Shown here: piece after piece, positions 53,952 to 63,360 of the stretch
How positions within the stretch are numbered: position 1 is the first letter of the stretch
How the letters are laid out: each line of letters starts with the position of its first letter
Origin: JACPPO01 sp965262505
GTDB lineage: Bacteria > Acidobacteriota > Vicinamibacteria > Vicinamibacterales > UBA2999
DNA length: 64,000 nt
Direction of reading: 5' to 3'
Assembly (NCBI GenBank): GCA_965262505.1
Contig: CBDHFM010000030.1
Coordinates: forward strand, 372,001 to 436,000
Made by a program: the position numbers and the translations under genes
Notes under the pieces: generated by a model
Databases searched by the model: none
Told to the model about the DNA's origin: nothing
What the model saw: only the letters and a program-made list of their open reading frames with translations

Positions 53952-54401
53952 TCAGAACGGAATATCGTCGTCGGTGAGAGGCTCCGTCGGCGGCTCGTCT
54001 GGCGCACCGGCCGTATGGCCTCCGCTAGCGCCTCGATCCATCGATCCACTACGTTCGCCGCCCCCTCCTCCGCCGAGCAGCGTAATCCGATCCGCTTTGA
54101 TCTCGGTTTTATACTTCTTGGTGCCGTCTGCTTTGTCGTCCCAGGTCCTGGTCTGGAGACTCCCCTCGACGGCGATCTGCTTCCCCTTTGTCAGGTATGG
54201 CTTGAGCGCGTCGGCCGACCTACCCCACAGCACCACACTGTGCCACTCGGTCTTCTCCTTGCGCTCGCCGGATTCCTTGTCCCTCCAGCTCTCGGTCGTA
54301 GCCAGCCTGAGACTCGCGACCGACGTCCCGCTTGGCGTGGCGCGCACTTCGGCGTCTCTGCCGAGATTTCCGATCAAGATCACCTTGTTCATGCTTCCCA
54401 T
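53952..54401 (-). CDS. ssb: single-stranded DNA-binding protein
   Basis: 149 residues. OB fold starting MNKVILIGNLGRDAEVRATP, with the conserved EWHSVVLWGRSADALKPYLTKG, then a Gly/Ser-rich linker and the acidic protein-docking tail DDDIPF. ATG 54401 is preferred over 54392 because GGAGGG stands 9 bases upstream. It begins directly after the cpoB stop, so it is probably expressed from the Tol-Pal operon as well. Confidence 0.95.
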   Translation of the reverse strand: MGSMNKVILIGNLGRDAEVRATPSGTSVASLRLATTESWRDKESGERKEKTEWHSVVLWGRSADALKPYLTKGKQIAVEGSLQTRTWDDKADGTKKYKTEIKADRITLLGGGGGGERSGSMDRGASGGHTAGAPDEPPTEPLTDDDIPF

Positions 54402-55274
54402 TTACGGTGTCCCTCCCAGCCGATCGAGATTCTGCCTGGCCAGCCGCCCCGCGTCGCTGTCGGGGAAGTTCTCGGCGACGGCTTCCCACGAGCCACGCGC
54501 CGCATCCATCTCGCCGAGATGCTCCTCCGCAAGTCCGCGCTTGTAGTACGCGTCAGGTACGGCGTTGGTGCCGACGTAGTTTTGGATGACCTGATTGTAT
54601 GCGGCAATCGCTTGCGCCCATCCGTTCTGCGCGTAGTGCGTTTCCCCAATATGGAACTGCGCATCGTCTGACTGCTCCGACCGCGGGAACGCCCTAAGGA
54701 ACGCTTCGAAGCCGCTGATGGCGCTCGTCCACTGGCCGGCGAAATAGTCAGCGCGCGCCGTCTCGTACAGACGTGTCGGCGAGAGGCCGGCAGTCGACGG
54801 CAGGGGAGCGGGAGCGAGCAGCAACGGAGCCGGCACTAGCGCATCGGGATCGACCGGCGCATCCGGATCCCCTTCCAGTGGCGGCGCGAGGGCCGCCTGC
54901 TGCAGCGCCTGTACGGTCAGCCGAAGCGCCTCGACTTCCTCACGGAGCTCGCCCATGCGCACGTTCGTGTCGTTCGACCGCTCGCGCACTACCCGCACGC
55001 CTTCCCCGATGCTGTCGATAAGGAGCTTCTGGTCCGCAGCAGTCTGCCGACTCGTGTCGCTCGCTTGGTCAAGCCGAGCGTTGATGGCCTCGAGCGATTC
55101 GGTAAGCGCCTGGGTCACCGCCGCAAGCGTGATTGCGAGCTGCTGCGTCTGCTCCTGCAGCATGCGCACGTCGGCCGTCATCTGCTGGTGCTCGCGGTTC
55201 TGGCCCGCGGCTGGCGACGGCGTAATCGCAGACGCCAACAGGGCGGCGAGCGCACATGAAATGGTCTTCTGCAT
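54402..55274 (-). CDS. cpoB: Tol-Pal system protein CpoB/YbgF
   Basis: 290 residues from MQKTISCALA at 55274. A signal peptide, an N-terminal coiled coil (DVRMLQEQTQQLAITLAAVT and onward), an Ala/Pro linker, then TPR repeats: LYETARADYFAGQWTSAISG, QFHIGETHYAQNGWAQAI, YYKRGLAEEHLGEMDAARGS. Coordinates outer membrane constriction with peptidoglycan synthesis. Placed after pal as usual. Confidence 0.93.
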   Translation of the reverse strand: MQKTISCALAALLASAITPSPAAGQNREHQQMTADVRMLQEQTQQLAITLAAVTQALTESLEAINARLDQASDTSRQTAADQKLLIDSIGEGVRVVRERSNDTNVRMGELREEVEALRLTVQALQQAALAPPLEGDPDAPVDPDALVPAPLLLAPAPLPSTAGLSPTRLYETARADYFAGQWTSAISGFEAFLRAFPRSEQSDDAQFHIGETHYAQNGWAQAIAAYNQVIQNYVGTNAVPDAYYKRGLAEEHLGEMDAARGSWEAVAENFPDSDAGRLARQNLDRLGGTP

Positions 55275-55322
55275 GTCGATCCTCGGGCCGGCCACAGCCA
55301 GCCCCTGCGTATCAAATACGGA

Positions 55323-55913
55323 CTACTTGGATGTAATCACAAAATGCGCGCGCCGGTTCTTCGCCCAGGCCCCCTCGTCGTGACCGGAGTCGAAGGCGAA
55401 CTCCTTTCCATAGCTCACCGTCTGCACCCTATCCGGAGCGATCCCAAGCGACACGAGATACGTTTTTACCGCGACCGCACGGCGCTCACCGAGCGCAAGG
55501 TTGTACTCCGCCGTGCCACGTTCATCGCAATGTCCTTCGACCGTCACCGCCAAGGTCGGGTACGTCCTCAGTAGCCCCGCGTTCTCCGTTGCGACCACCC
55601 GTCCGGCGTCGTCCAGTTCCGCGCTGTCGAGTCCGAAGAATACCGGCGCGAACGGCATGTCGCGATTCATCTCGTCGAGCGATCGGGATGCGATGGCATC
55701 CTCCGCGATCGACTCCGGAGGCACCGGTAACAGGTCTTCCACGCGCGAGGGCGGCCGAGGAGGAGCCGGCGCCACGACGGGGGCCGGCGGCGCCGCTGGT
55801 GGCGTGGAATCCGCCACCGGCGCCTGTCGCTGTGCGCAACCCGCAGCCACCACACTCAGCACGGCCAGCCCTACAGCCGCGGCGGTCGTCACCCTGCGCG
55901 CTTCAGTCTTCAT
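55323..55913 (-). CDS. pal: peptidoglycan-associated lipoprotein Pal
   Basis: 196 residues from MKTEARRVTT at 55913; an open frame extending further upstream overlaps tolB and is not coding. The lipoprotein signal ends VAAGC. A Pro/Ala linker precedes the OmpA-like domain: VFFGLDSAELDD, VEGHCDERGTAEYNLALGER (peptidoglycan-binding Asp and Arg region) and GIAPDRVQTVSYGKE. Anchors the outer membrane to the wall. Confidence 0.95.
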   Translation of the reverse strand: MKTEARRVTTAAAVGLAVLSVVAAGCAQRQAPVADSTPPAAPPAPVVAPAPPRPPSRVEDLLPVPPESIAEDAIASRSLDEMNRDMPFAPVFFGLDSAELDDAGRVVATENAGLLRTYPTLAVTVEGHCDERGTAEYNLALGERRAVAVKTYLVSLGIAPDRVQTVSYGKEFAFDSGHDEGAWAKNRRAHFVITSK

Positions 55914-55951
55914 TGTGCATCGCCCGAGCCCTTTGAACAAACCTTCTGCCA

Positions 55952-57391
55952 TCAGTTCGACCAGGACGGAGTGAAGTTGCTGCCATCCCGCGTGATCTGT
56001 TTTACCCCTCGCCCATCGCGGCCGATCGTAAAGATCTGGACGCCGCCTGCGCGGGTTGACGTGAACGCGAGGTGGCGTCCATTCGGCGAGTACGACGGAC
56101 TCTCGTTGGTGCCTTCGCCGAACGTGATTCGTCGCGTGACGCCGGTGGCCAGATCGTACGTCTTGATGTCGTATCCGGGCCCCGTACGCGCAGCGAATGC
56201 GATCTCGTTGAACGGTGCGGGCGACCACGTGGGCCGGTCTGCATATGATTCCGTGGTCGTCAGTCGCCGCAGGTTCAGGCCGTCCGCGCCGACGATATAG
56301 ATCTGCGGAGGGCCGGCGCGATCCGAGGTAAAGGCGATCTGCGTGCCCGTGGGTGACCAGGTCGGCGTTGTGTCGATCGCCGGGTGGTCGGTCAGCCGGC
56401 GCACGCCCGAGCCATCCCGGTTCATGACGTAGAGCTCCGCGTTGCCGTCGCGGTTCGAGGTGAAGACGAGGCGGGTGCCGTCCGGGGAGAACATCGGCAG
56501 CCAGTTCTGCGTACCCCCTTCGGTCGGTTCCTGTTGCAGGCCGTCGTAGATGAGCGCGACGAAGAGATCCGGGTAGCCACGCCGGTACGACGTGTACGCC
56601 AGGGCGCGGGCGTCGGGGGACCAGACAGGCATCAGGTTGAGCTGCCGGTTCGTCGTGATGCGGCGCGGATTCGCACCGTCGTAGTCGGAGATGTAGACCT
56701 CCTTGACATCCCGATCCTCCACCGTTCCGATCATGCGCTCCCGGTTTCGGTCGGAGGAGAACGCCAGCTTCGTGCGGGCGACGCCCCTGAGGGCGCGCTG
56801 CTGCTGGTGGATTTCGTCGGATATCGTGTGCGCGTACAGTCGTGGGTTTGCCGGGGTGCCGGTGTACTCCCTCGAAAAAACCGACTGTCGCGTCCGGACG
56901 TTGAACAGGCGCACCTGGACGCGCACGTCGTCGCCCGCGCTCTGCACAGTGCCGAACACGACCGCATCGGCGCCGAGTTCCCGCCACGCGGCGAAGGGGA
57001 TTTGACCAGGAGTGCGGGCAGTGGGCACCGAAGCGTAGGTGTCGCGGGGGATGAGGTAGAACTCGCGCTCGAAGGCAAGGTCATCCCAGAGCACCTGGCC
57101 CATCGACGCAGCGACCTCCGCCGCCTCCGGATCAAGCGCGACGAAATCCGGCACGACGTATTGTGGCGGCGTGCCGGGATCGCCTCTGATGACCACGGCG
57201 ACTTCTGAGGGTTGCTGTCCGGAAGCCTGAGCCTCTCCGGACGCCTGGAGGCCCCCGGCTACGAGCGGGGCGGCGAGGGCCGCGGCGCTCAACGCCCACC
57301 GCCAGCCGTTCAACGAACCTGCGCGTCGCCAGTGCCACGTGCCAGATGCTTCGAGTTCGGTCGCTGGGCGCAGGGTATTGGGCATATGCAC
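55952..57391 (-). CDS. tolB: Tol-Pal system beta-propeller protein TolB
   Basis: 479 residues. An N-terminal signal-like segment (WALSAAALAAPLVAGGL), a domain with AWRELGADAVVFGTVQ, then a six-bladed WD40-like propeller of PD40 repeats: KLAFSSDRN, AYTSYRRGYPDLFVA, RLVFTSNRDGNAELYVMNRD, QIAFTSDRAGPPQIYIV, HLAFTSTRAGGVQIF. GTG 57391 overlaps the upstream tolA/tonB stop; ATG 57385 is an alternative. Binds Pal in the periplasm. Confidence 0.95.
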   Translation of the reverse strand: MHMPNTLRPATELEASGTWHWRRAGSLNGWRWALSAAALAAPLVAGGLQASGEAQASGQQPSEVAVVIRGDPGTPPQYVVPDFVALDPEAAEVAASMGQVLWDDLAFEREFYLIPRDTYASVPTARTPGQIPFAAWRELGADAVVFGTVQSAGDDVRVQVRLFNVRTRQSVFSREYTGTPANPRLYAHTISDEIHQQQRALRGVARTKLAFSSDRNRERMIGTVEDRDVKEVYISDYDGANPRRITTNRQLNLMPVWSPDARALAYTSYRRGYPDLFVALIYDGLQQEPTEGGTQNWLPMFSPDGTRLVFTSNRDGNAELYVMNRDGSGVRRLTDHPAIDTTPTWSPTGTQIAFTSDRAGPPQIYIVGADGLNLRRLTTTESYADRPTWSPAPFNEIAFAARTGPGYDIKTYDLATGVTRRITFGEGTNESPSYSPNGRHLAFTSTRAGGVQIFTIGRDGRGVKQITRDGSNFTPSWSN

Positions 57392-58146
57392 TACCGCTGA
57401 TACTCGAATGTAAGGTGAACCGTCAGCGACGAGTTAGGAAACTGCGGCGGCAGCTCTGTCAGCCGCGTCGTGAGGAGCGCGCGCTGTGCGGCCAGATCGA
57501 GCGCCAGGAATCCGCTCGGCCGCTCGATCATCACGTCCTCGATCGAGCCGCCGCGCGTGATGGTGAACCGCATGACCGTGGCGCCCCGCATGCCTTGACC
57601 GGACTGCCAGCTCCGCTGAATCAGCGTCACCATCTGCTCGATGTATTCCGGACAGCAGAAGTCGGCGACGTCAAGCTGGACGCCGCTGCCCCCCGACCCG
57701 CCTGTTGCGAGGCCGAAGCCCTGGCCGCGCGTCCCGGTGTCGGTGCGGGTGACACCCGGTTGCGGCTCCTCCGGCGGCGGCGTCGCCCGGGGCCGTCGTG
57801 GCGTCTCTGTCGGCACGACACGCTCCACCGGCCTCGGTGGGGGCGGTGGCATCGCCCGCGGCGTGGCCTCTGGCGGCGGGGTGGCGACGGTGCGGCCGCC
57901 CGTCGGCGTCATGCCGCCAGCGCGTGGGCCCGGCGCTCCGGCGAGGCTGATCGTCATGATTGGATTTGGCACCTCGTCAGCAACGAGTTGCCAATCCATC
58001 GGGCCAAAGAGCAGGAACGTCAGCACGCCGGTGTGTGCGGCAATCGACCACACGAGCATCCCGCTGAACAGCTCTGGCCGCTGCCGGCGTGCCACGATGA
58101 TGTCGGTGACCTCGGTCAGTGGGGCCTCCCGCCCATTATTGCTCAC
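57391..58146 (-). CDS. TolA/TonB-type energy transducer
   Basis: 251 residues. A short cytoplasmic N-terminus, one membrane helix (about residues 29-48), a Pro-rich periplasmic spacer (EATPRAMPPPPPRPVERVVP) and a C-terminal TonB_C-like domain (GATVMRFTITRGGSIEDVMI, then QRALLTTRL and LTVHLTFEY). Its place between tolR and tolB argues for the TolA role; the C-terminal fold looks more TonB-like. An adjacent Cys pair (DFCCPEY) lies just before that domain. Confidence 0.85.
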   Translation of the reverse strand: MSNNGREAPLTEVTDIIVARRQRPELFSGMLVWSIAAHTGVLTFLLFGPMDWQLVADEVPNPIMTISLAGAPGPRAGGMTPTGGRTVATPPPEATPRAMPPPPPRPVERVVPTETPRRPRATPPPEEPQPGVTRTDTGTRGQGFGLATGGSGGSGVQLDVADFCCPEYIEQMVTLIQRSWQSGQGMRGATVMRFTITRGGSIEDVMIERPSGFLALDLAAQRALLTTRLTELPPQFPNSSLTVHLTFEYQR

Positions 58147-58597
58147 CCGGTAGCCTCGAGATGATGCCGATATCCTGGATCCCGGCTTCCTTCAATCGAT
58201 CGAACACCTCGTACAGTTCCTGGAGGTTGATCTGTCCATCGCCACGCAGGTAGATTCGTTTGTCCGTCCGGTTGAGCATGATCTGCCGCATCCGCTCGGC
58301 CAGGAAGTCGATCCGGATCGCTTCCTCGTCGACGAACACCTGGCGGTCGTCGCGATAGGAGACGGGCAGATCCACGAAGACCTGCTCGCTGGCGATCTCC
58401 TGCGAGCGGGCCGCCACCGGCAGGTTCACCTCGACGCCGCGCTGCAACATAGGCGCGGCCACCATGAAGATGATCAGCAGCACCAGCATCACATCGACCA
58501 TCGGGACGACGTTGATTTCGGAAAGCGTGGGCGCGACGCGGCGGCCGCGGTGGCGGCGGCCACCGGAGGCTGGCGCGGAGGAGACAACCTTTGGCAT
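58136..58597 (-). CDS. tolR: biopolymer transport protein TolR/ExbD
   Basis: 153 residues. A single membrane helix with the proton-path Asp in INVVPMVDVMLVLLIIFMVA, then a periplasmic domain (VFVDEEAIRIDFLAERMRQI, IYLRGDGQINLQELYEVFD). Overlaps the transducer gene by 11 bases. Works with TolQ as the proton-driven stator. Confidence 0.95.
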   Translation of the reverse strand: MPKVVSSAPASGGRRHRGRRVAPTLSEINVVPMVDVMLVLLIIFMVAAPMLQRGVEVNLPVAARSQEIASEQVFVDLPVSYRDDRQVFVDEEAIRIDFLAERMRQIMLNRTDKRIYLRGDGQINLQELYEVFDRLKEAGIQDIGIISRLPGEQ

Positions 58598-58603
58598 TGG
58601 TGT

Positions 58604-59362
58604 CTATGTAAAATTGCGCTCGGCGATATTCAGAAACTCAAGCGCGAAATCATCCATCGTCGCCGAGAGTTCCTTCACGCGATGCGTGAAGTGGTTGTAG
58701 AAGACGAGAGCGGGGATGGCCGCGAAGAGGCCGGCCGCGGTGGCGACGAGCGCCTCGCTGATGCCTGGCGCCACGATGGCCAGGTTCGTCGAGCCGGTTG
58801 CGCCGATGCGTTGAAACGCAATCATGATTCCCACCACCGTACCGAACAGGCCGATGAACGGTGTAACGCCGGCCGTGGTCGCGAGGAAGGTCATGCGGTG
58901 CTCGAGTTTGCCGATCTCACTGGTCGCGGCGCGGATGAGCGCGCGATCGATGCCGTCCAGGCTCTTCAAGGCCGGACGCGCGGAGGCGCCGCCTGGGCTG
59001 GCCGGGACGGCGCCGTTCGTCACCCGGAACTGGGCGTTCATTTCCGCGTAGCCGGCCTGGAACACGCCGACCAGCGGCGAGGCCGACATCGTGGGGCACG
59101 CTGCGTGGACTTCCGAGAACTTGCTGGCGCGGCGGAAGACGTCGAGGAAGCGGGCGGTTTCACGTTCCAACACGCGAAACGTCCAAATCTTCTGAAGGAT
59201 GATCGCCAAAGAGGCTACCGAGAACAACAACAGGATGACCAGCACCGCCTGGTTGATCGGCGTGGTGTCGGCGATCAGCGTGATGAGGTCGCCGCTCCCC
59301 GCAAAAGGAATATCTTCGCCCTGCACTTGCAGTGCGAGGATATGGGAGCCGAGCGTGTACAA
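58604..59362 (-). CDS. tolQ: MotA/TolQ/ExbB proton channel protein
   Basis: 252 residues from TTG 59362, the only start that keeps the whole first helix. Helices at INQAVLVILLLFSVASLAII, MTFLATTAGVTPFIGLFGTV and ISEALVATAAGLFAAIPALV match TolQ/ExbB. The conserved GLFGTVVGI and GISEALVATAAGL motifs are intact. First gene of the Tol-Pal run; a 109 bp gap divides it from the divergent recN. Confidence 0.95.
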   Translation of the reverse strand: MYTLGSHILALQVQGEDIPFAGSGDLITLIADTTPINQAVLVILLLFSVASLAIILQKIWTFRVLERETARFLDVFRRASKFSEVHAACPTMSASPLVGVFQAGYAEMNAQFRVTNGAVPASPGGASARPALKSLDGIDRALIRAATSEIGKLEHRMTFLATTAGVTPFIGLFGTVVGIMIAFQRIGATGSTNLAIVAPGISEALVATAAGLFAAIPALVFYNHFTHRVKELSATMDDFALEFLNIAERNFT

Positions 59363-59471
59363 CTAAGCCTCCGATGCATCGGTAGCGCGCCGCTGGGAAG
59401 GCGCAGACACGCGAGCGTAGCACGCGACCTGAATGCTGTCAAACGTATGATACGATGGAAGTTCCGCTTAC

Positions 59472-61187
59472 ATGCTCCGTTTCATTCGCATCCGCAATCT
59501 CGCGGTGATCGAGGCCGTCGAGGTCGAGTTCGAACAGGGGTTCAACGTCCTCACTGGCGAGACCGGAGCAGGTAAGTCGATCGTGGTTGAGGCCGTTGGG
59601 CTCTTGCTCGGCGCCCGCGCATCGGCCGACCTCGTGCGGACCGGCGAGTCGCATGCCGCGGTCGAGGCCATCTTTGAGCACGGCGGCGCCGAGCTCGTCG
59701 TCCGCCGGGAACTCACCAGCCAGGGGCGCAGTCGGTCGTTCATCAATGGCGCGCTTGCTACAGCCACCGCCCTGCGCGATCTGTCGGCACGACTGGTGGA
59801 GCTGCACGGGCAGCACGAGCACCAGGCGCTGCTTGATCCGCTGACGCATCTGCCGCTCGTCGACGAATATGCCGAATTGACAGACCTCGCCGCGCGGGTT
59901 GCCCACGCGTGGGCTGACGTGCGGGCGCTGCGAGAGCAACTGGAACGCTCCCGGATGGACGCGCGCGAGAAGGCGGCGCGGCTCGATCTCATCGCGTTCC
60001 AGCTTGGCGAGATTGAGAGGGCGGCGCCGAAGGCGGGCGAGGACGAGACACTGGCGGCAGTGCGCGAGGTTCTCGCGAGCGCCGAGCGGGTCCAGTCGCT
60101 ATGCGAAGAGAGCTACGCGGCGCTCTACGAGAGCGACGGTGCCGTCCTCGCGTCGCTGGCCGGCGTATGGAAGCGGGTGGGGGAGCTGGCGACGATCGAT
60201 CCGCAGTTTTCCTCGTACGTGGAAGCGCGCGATGGCATCAAGTCGCAGCTCGAGGACCTGGCGTTCTTTCTCCGTGGGTACGCGGACGGTGTGGACGCCT
60301 CGCCGGGGCGGCTGCAGGAGGTCGAGGACCGGCTTGCGCTGCTGGAGCGGCTGAAGCGCAAGCACGGCCCGGCGCTGGAGGACGTTCTGGAGCGGGGAAA
60401 GGCGCTCGCGCGTGAGCGCGACCTCCTCACCGGAGCCGGGGAACGGGCCGAGGACCTGCAGAGCGCGCTGGCGGACGCGGGTGATCGCTACCTGGCGGTG
60501 GCGCGCGATCTCTCGCGCAGGCGGCGTGACGCCGCCGGGCAATTCGCGCGCAAGGTCGAAGCGCTCCTCGCCGAGCTTGCGATGGCCAGCACGCGGTTCG
60601 AGGTTCGCTTTGGTGGCGCCGAGGTCGGCCTCCACGAATGGGGCGAGCGCGGGATCGACCGTGCCGAGTTCTATTTCTCGCCCAATCCTGGGGAAGAACT
60701 GCGGCCGCTCGCGAGGATCGTCTCCGGCGGCGAGTTGTCCCGTGTCATGCTGGCACTGAAGACGCTGACTCTTGGAGATGCACTGGGGAAGACGTTGGTC
60801 TTCGATGAGGTGGACGCCGGTATTGGGGGTCGGGTGGCGGAGGTCGTCGGCAGGAGGCTCGGCGAGCTGGGCGGGCGGTTCCAGGTGCTGTGCATTACCC
60901 ATTTGCCGCAGATCGCGGCCCACGGCACGAGTCACTTTCGCATCGAGAAGAGCGTTCGCGCCAACCGGACCGCCACCTCGGTCGAACGCCTGAATGACAC
61001 CGCACGGGTAGAAGAAATCGCCCGCATGATCGGTGGGGCAGTGATCAGCGACGGCATTCGCGTCACCGCGCGAGAACTGCTTGCCGGAGGGCGCGACGAG
61101 TTAGGCGCGCCTCGCGCCCGCACGAGGGCGAAAGGCGAAAGCGAAAGTCCGGCAGCGCGAAAGCGAAAGCCGGCCCAGCGGCCGTAG
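59472..61187 (+). CDS. recN: DNA repair protein RecN
   Basis: 571 residues. SMC-like: Walker A TGETGAGKSIVVEAVGLLLG near the N-terminus, a long central coiled coil, then the ABC signature IVSGGELSRVMLALKTL and Walker B TLVFDEVDAGIGGRVAEVVG, then LCITHLPQIAAHG. Acts in double-strand break repair. The last ~25 codons are a low-complexity basic tail built from GCGAAAG-type repeats. Confidence 0.96.
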   Translation: MLRFIRIRNLAVIEAVEVEFEQGFNVLTGETGAGKSIVVEAVGLLLGARASADLVRTGESHAAVEAIFEHGGAELVVRRELTSQGRSRSFINGALATATALRDLSARLVELHGQHEHQALLDPLTHLPLVDEYAELTDLAARVAHAWADVRALREQLERSRMDAREKAARLDLIAFQLGEIERAAPKAGEDETLAAVREVLASAERVQSLCEESYAALYESDGAVLASLAGVWKRVGELATIDPQFSSYVEARDGIKSQLEDLAFFLRGYADGVDASPGRLQEVEDRLALLERLKRKHGPALEDVLERGKALARERDLLTGAGERAEDLQSALADAGDRYLAVARDLSRRRRDAAGQFARKVEALLAELAMASTRFEVRFGGAEVGLHEWGERGIDRAEFYFSPNPGEELRPLARIVSGGELSRVMLALKTLTLGDALGKTLVFDEVDAGIGGRVAEVVGRRLGELGGRFQVLCITHLPQIAAHGTSHFRIEKSVRANRTATSVERLNDTARVEEIARMIGGAVISDGIRVTARELLAGGRDELGAPRARTRAKGESESPAARKRKPAQRP

Positions 61188-61220
61188 ACGTGTATGCTCT
61201 GAGGTCTGTCCGGAGCGCAG

Positions 61221-62585
61221 ATGGCCAAGAGATATCTCATCGAAACGTTCGGTTGCCAGATGAACGTGCACGACTCGGAGCGCATGGCCGGCTTGCTCGA
61301 CCAGGCCGGCTACGAACCGACGAACGACGATCTGGACGCCGACGTCATCGTGATCAATACGTGCAGTGTTCGCGAGCACGCCGAGGAGAAGCTCTACACG
61401 CGGCTCGGCGAGCTCAGGGTTCTCGGCGACGAAACCGGGCGCCGCCCCATGGTGGCCGTGGCGGGCTGCGTCGCGCAGCAGGAAGGCCGCTCGCTGCTCT
61501 CCGGGACCAACGGCCATGTCATCGACGTCGTCGTCGGCACCCAGCGCGTCAAGATGCTCCCCGTGCTTCTGGAGAGGGCCGCCGATTCCGCCTTCGCGGA
61601 AGTTGACATCAATCCCTGGGACGACGTGAGCTTCCCGTTGGGGATCGCGCGGCGCGCGGATCCTGTCAAGGCGTACGTCACCATCATCGAAGGGTGCAAC
61701 GATCACTGTGCGTTCTGCGTGGTGCCGCACACCCGCGGTCACGAACGGATGCGCGCCAAGGCCGACATCCTTGCCGACGTGCGGCAGGCGGCCGACTCGG
61801 GTCGGCGGGAGGTGCAACTGCTGGGGCAGATCGTGAACCACTACCGGGCGCCGGACGACCCGGCGTGCGACTTTGCGCAGTTGCTCGCGGAGGTCGATGG
61901 CATTCCTGGCGTCGAACGCATCCGATTCGCAAGTCCACACCCACGACACACCGGCGCGCGGCTCATCGAGGCAGTCCGGGACCTGCGGAAGGTATGCAAA
62001 CATATGCACTTGCCCGTCCAGTCGGGCTCCACCCAGGTGCTACGCGCCATGCGACGCCGGCACTCGCGCGAGGAATACGTCGATCTGACGAGCCGTATCC
62101 GCGAGGCTATTCCGGTCGCGACCCTATCGACCGATATTATTGTTGGCTTTCCCGGCGAGACGGCAGAAGATTTCGATCAGACGCTCTCGCTGGTTGAGGC
62201 GGTGCAGTACCACAGTATGTTTTCGTTCAAGTACTCGGTGCGGCCGAACACGCTGGCATCGAAGCGGCTTCCCGACGACGTGAGCGCCGAAGAGAAGACC
62301 GCGCGCATCGTGGCGCTGCAGTCGCTGCAACGTGAGATTCAGACCCGGTTGCACGAACGGCTGGTTGGAACGACGCAGGATGTACTGGTGGACGGGACGA
62401 GCCGGCGGCGCGAGGCGGAGATATCCGGAAGGACGACCGGCAATACGATCGTGAACTTCCCGATACCGGAGGGGACCGGAGGCGGCGGGCCCGAGGGCTG
62501 GATCGGTCACACCGTGCGGGTCGCAATCCGGCGGGCCGGGCCGTACAGCGTGTGGGGCGAGAGGGTGGGCGCTGATCCTGCGTAG
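61221..62585 (+). CDS. miaB: tRNA-2-methylthio-N6-dimethylallyladenosine synthase MiaB
   Basis: 454 residues. Radical SAM methylthiotransferase: UPF0004 domain (IETFGCQMNVHDSERMAGLL, INTCSVREHAEEKLYTRLGE), the radical SAM cluster C-x3-C-x2-C in EGCNDHCAFCVVPHTRG, PVQSGSTQVLRAMRRRHSRE, and a C-terminal TRAM domain (LVGTTQDVLVDGTSRR). The family loop reads LLGQIVNHYR where LLGQNVNSYR is usual. Modifies A37 of tRNAs that read UNN codons. Confidence 0.95.
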   Translation: MAKRYLIETFGCQMNVHDSERMAGLLDQAGYEPTNDDLDADVIVINTCSVREHAEEKLYTRLGELRVLGDETGRRPMVAVAGCVAQQEGRSLLSGTNGHVIDVVVGTQRVKMLPVLLERAADSAFAEVDINPWDDVSFPLGIARRADPVKAYVTIIEGCNDHCAFCVVPHTRGHERMRAKADILADVRQAADSGRREVQLLGQIVNHYRAPDDPACDFAQLLAEVDGIPGVERIRFASPHPRHTGARLIEAVRDLRKVCKHMHLPVQSGSTQVLRAMRRRHSREEYVDLTSRIREAIPVATLSTDIIVGFPGETAEDFDQTLSLVEAVQYHSMFSFKYSVRPNTLASKRLPDDVSAEEKTARIVALQSLQREIQTRLHERLVGTTQDVLVDGTSRRREAEISGRTTGNTIVNFPIPEGTGGGGPEGWIGHTVRVAIRRAGPYSVWGERVGADPA

Positions 62586-62597
62586 CGGGTGTTAACC

Positions 62598-63083
62598 ATG
62601 TTGATTGAAATGACTATCAAGGGGCTGATGGTGGATCCCATTACCAACATGCCCATCGTCATCCTCAAGGACAAGGAGGGCGAACGTGTGCTCCCGATCT
62701 GGATCGGCATCTTCGAAGCGAACGCCATCGCCCTGCAGATCGAGAACATCGCCACGCCCCGGCCGATGACCCACGATCTACTGCGGAATGTGATCGCTGA
62801 CCTCGACGGAGCCGTGGACCGCGTGGTCGTCTCGGACCTCAAGGAAAATACTTTCTTCGCAATCATTCATCTCACCGTCAAGGGGGAGCGCGTTGTCGTC
62901 GATGCGCGACCGAGTGATGCAATCGCCCTGGCGCTGCGCACGCGGGCTCCGATCCTGGTTGATGAAACCGTCATCGACAACGCCAAGACCGTTGACTTCG
63001 CTTCCGAGTCGGCTGACAGCGACCGCCTTCAGCAGTGGTTGGAGAGTCTCGACCCCGACGAGATGGGCAAGTACAAGATGTAA
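62598..63083 (+). CDS. bifunctional nuclease family protein (DUF151)
   Basis: 161 residues from ATG 62598. MTIKGLMVDPITNMPIVILK, LPIWIGIFEANAIALQIE, RPMTHDLLRNVI and VDARPSDAIALALRTRAPI are the family signatures; an acidic C-terminal segment (UVR-like short tail) ends it. Plant and bacterial homologues have DNase/RNase activity. It follows miaB at 12 bases, as in many Acidobacteria and Deltaproteobacteria; that statement is from memory. Confidence 0.92.
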   Translation: MLIEMTIKGLMVDPITNMPIVILKDKEGERVLPIWIGIFEANAIALQIENIATPRPMTHDLLRNVIADLDGAVDRVVVSDLKENTFFAIIHLTVKGERVVVDARPSDAIALALRTRAPILVDETVIDNAKTVDFASESADSDRLQQWLESLDPDEMGKYKM

Positions 63084-63360
63084 ACGGCGCTCCGTCGTGC
63101 AGGCGTTCGCGGCGGAACCCCGCGATGTCGGCCGGCCGACAATTCTTTGCGAAACTCAGCGCCCCGAATTCAGAACACAACAGACGATCACACGCCGGAT
63201 CACGTGCGGGACCAGACGCGGGACCGTGCGCGCCGGCACGCGCCCGCACGCCGCGTCCCCGCTCCCAAGATTCCAGAGACATACGCACGGCGTTTGACTG
63301 ACATGCCCACAACTCCTAGAATGGGCACGTCGTTCCTCCACAAGATAGCCGCATCAGCAG

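Noticed and set aside
55914..56987. Long upstream extension of the pal frame
   Set aside because: It lies wholly in tolB in another frame; the lipoprotein signal gives the true start at 55913.
63084..63360. parS sites or a small gene before parA
   Set aside because: No palindromic parS-like 16-mer was recognised and the open frames there have no coding character.
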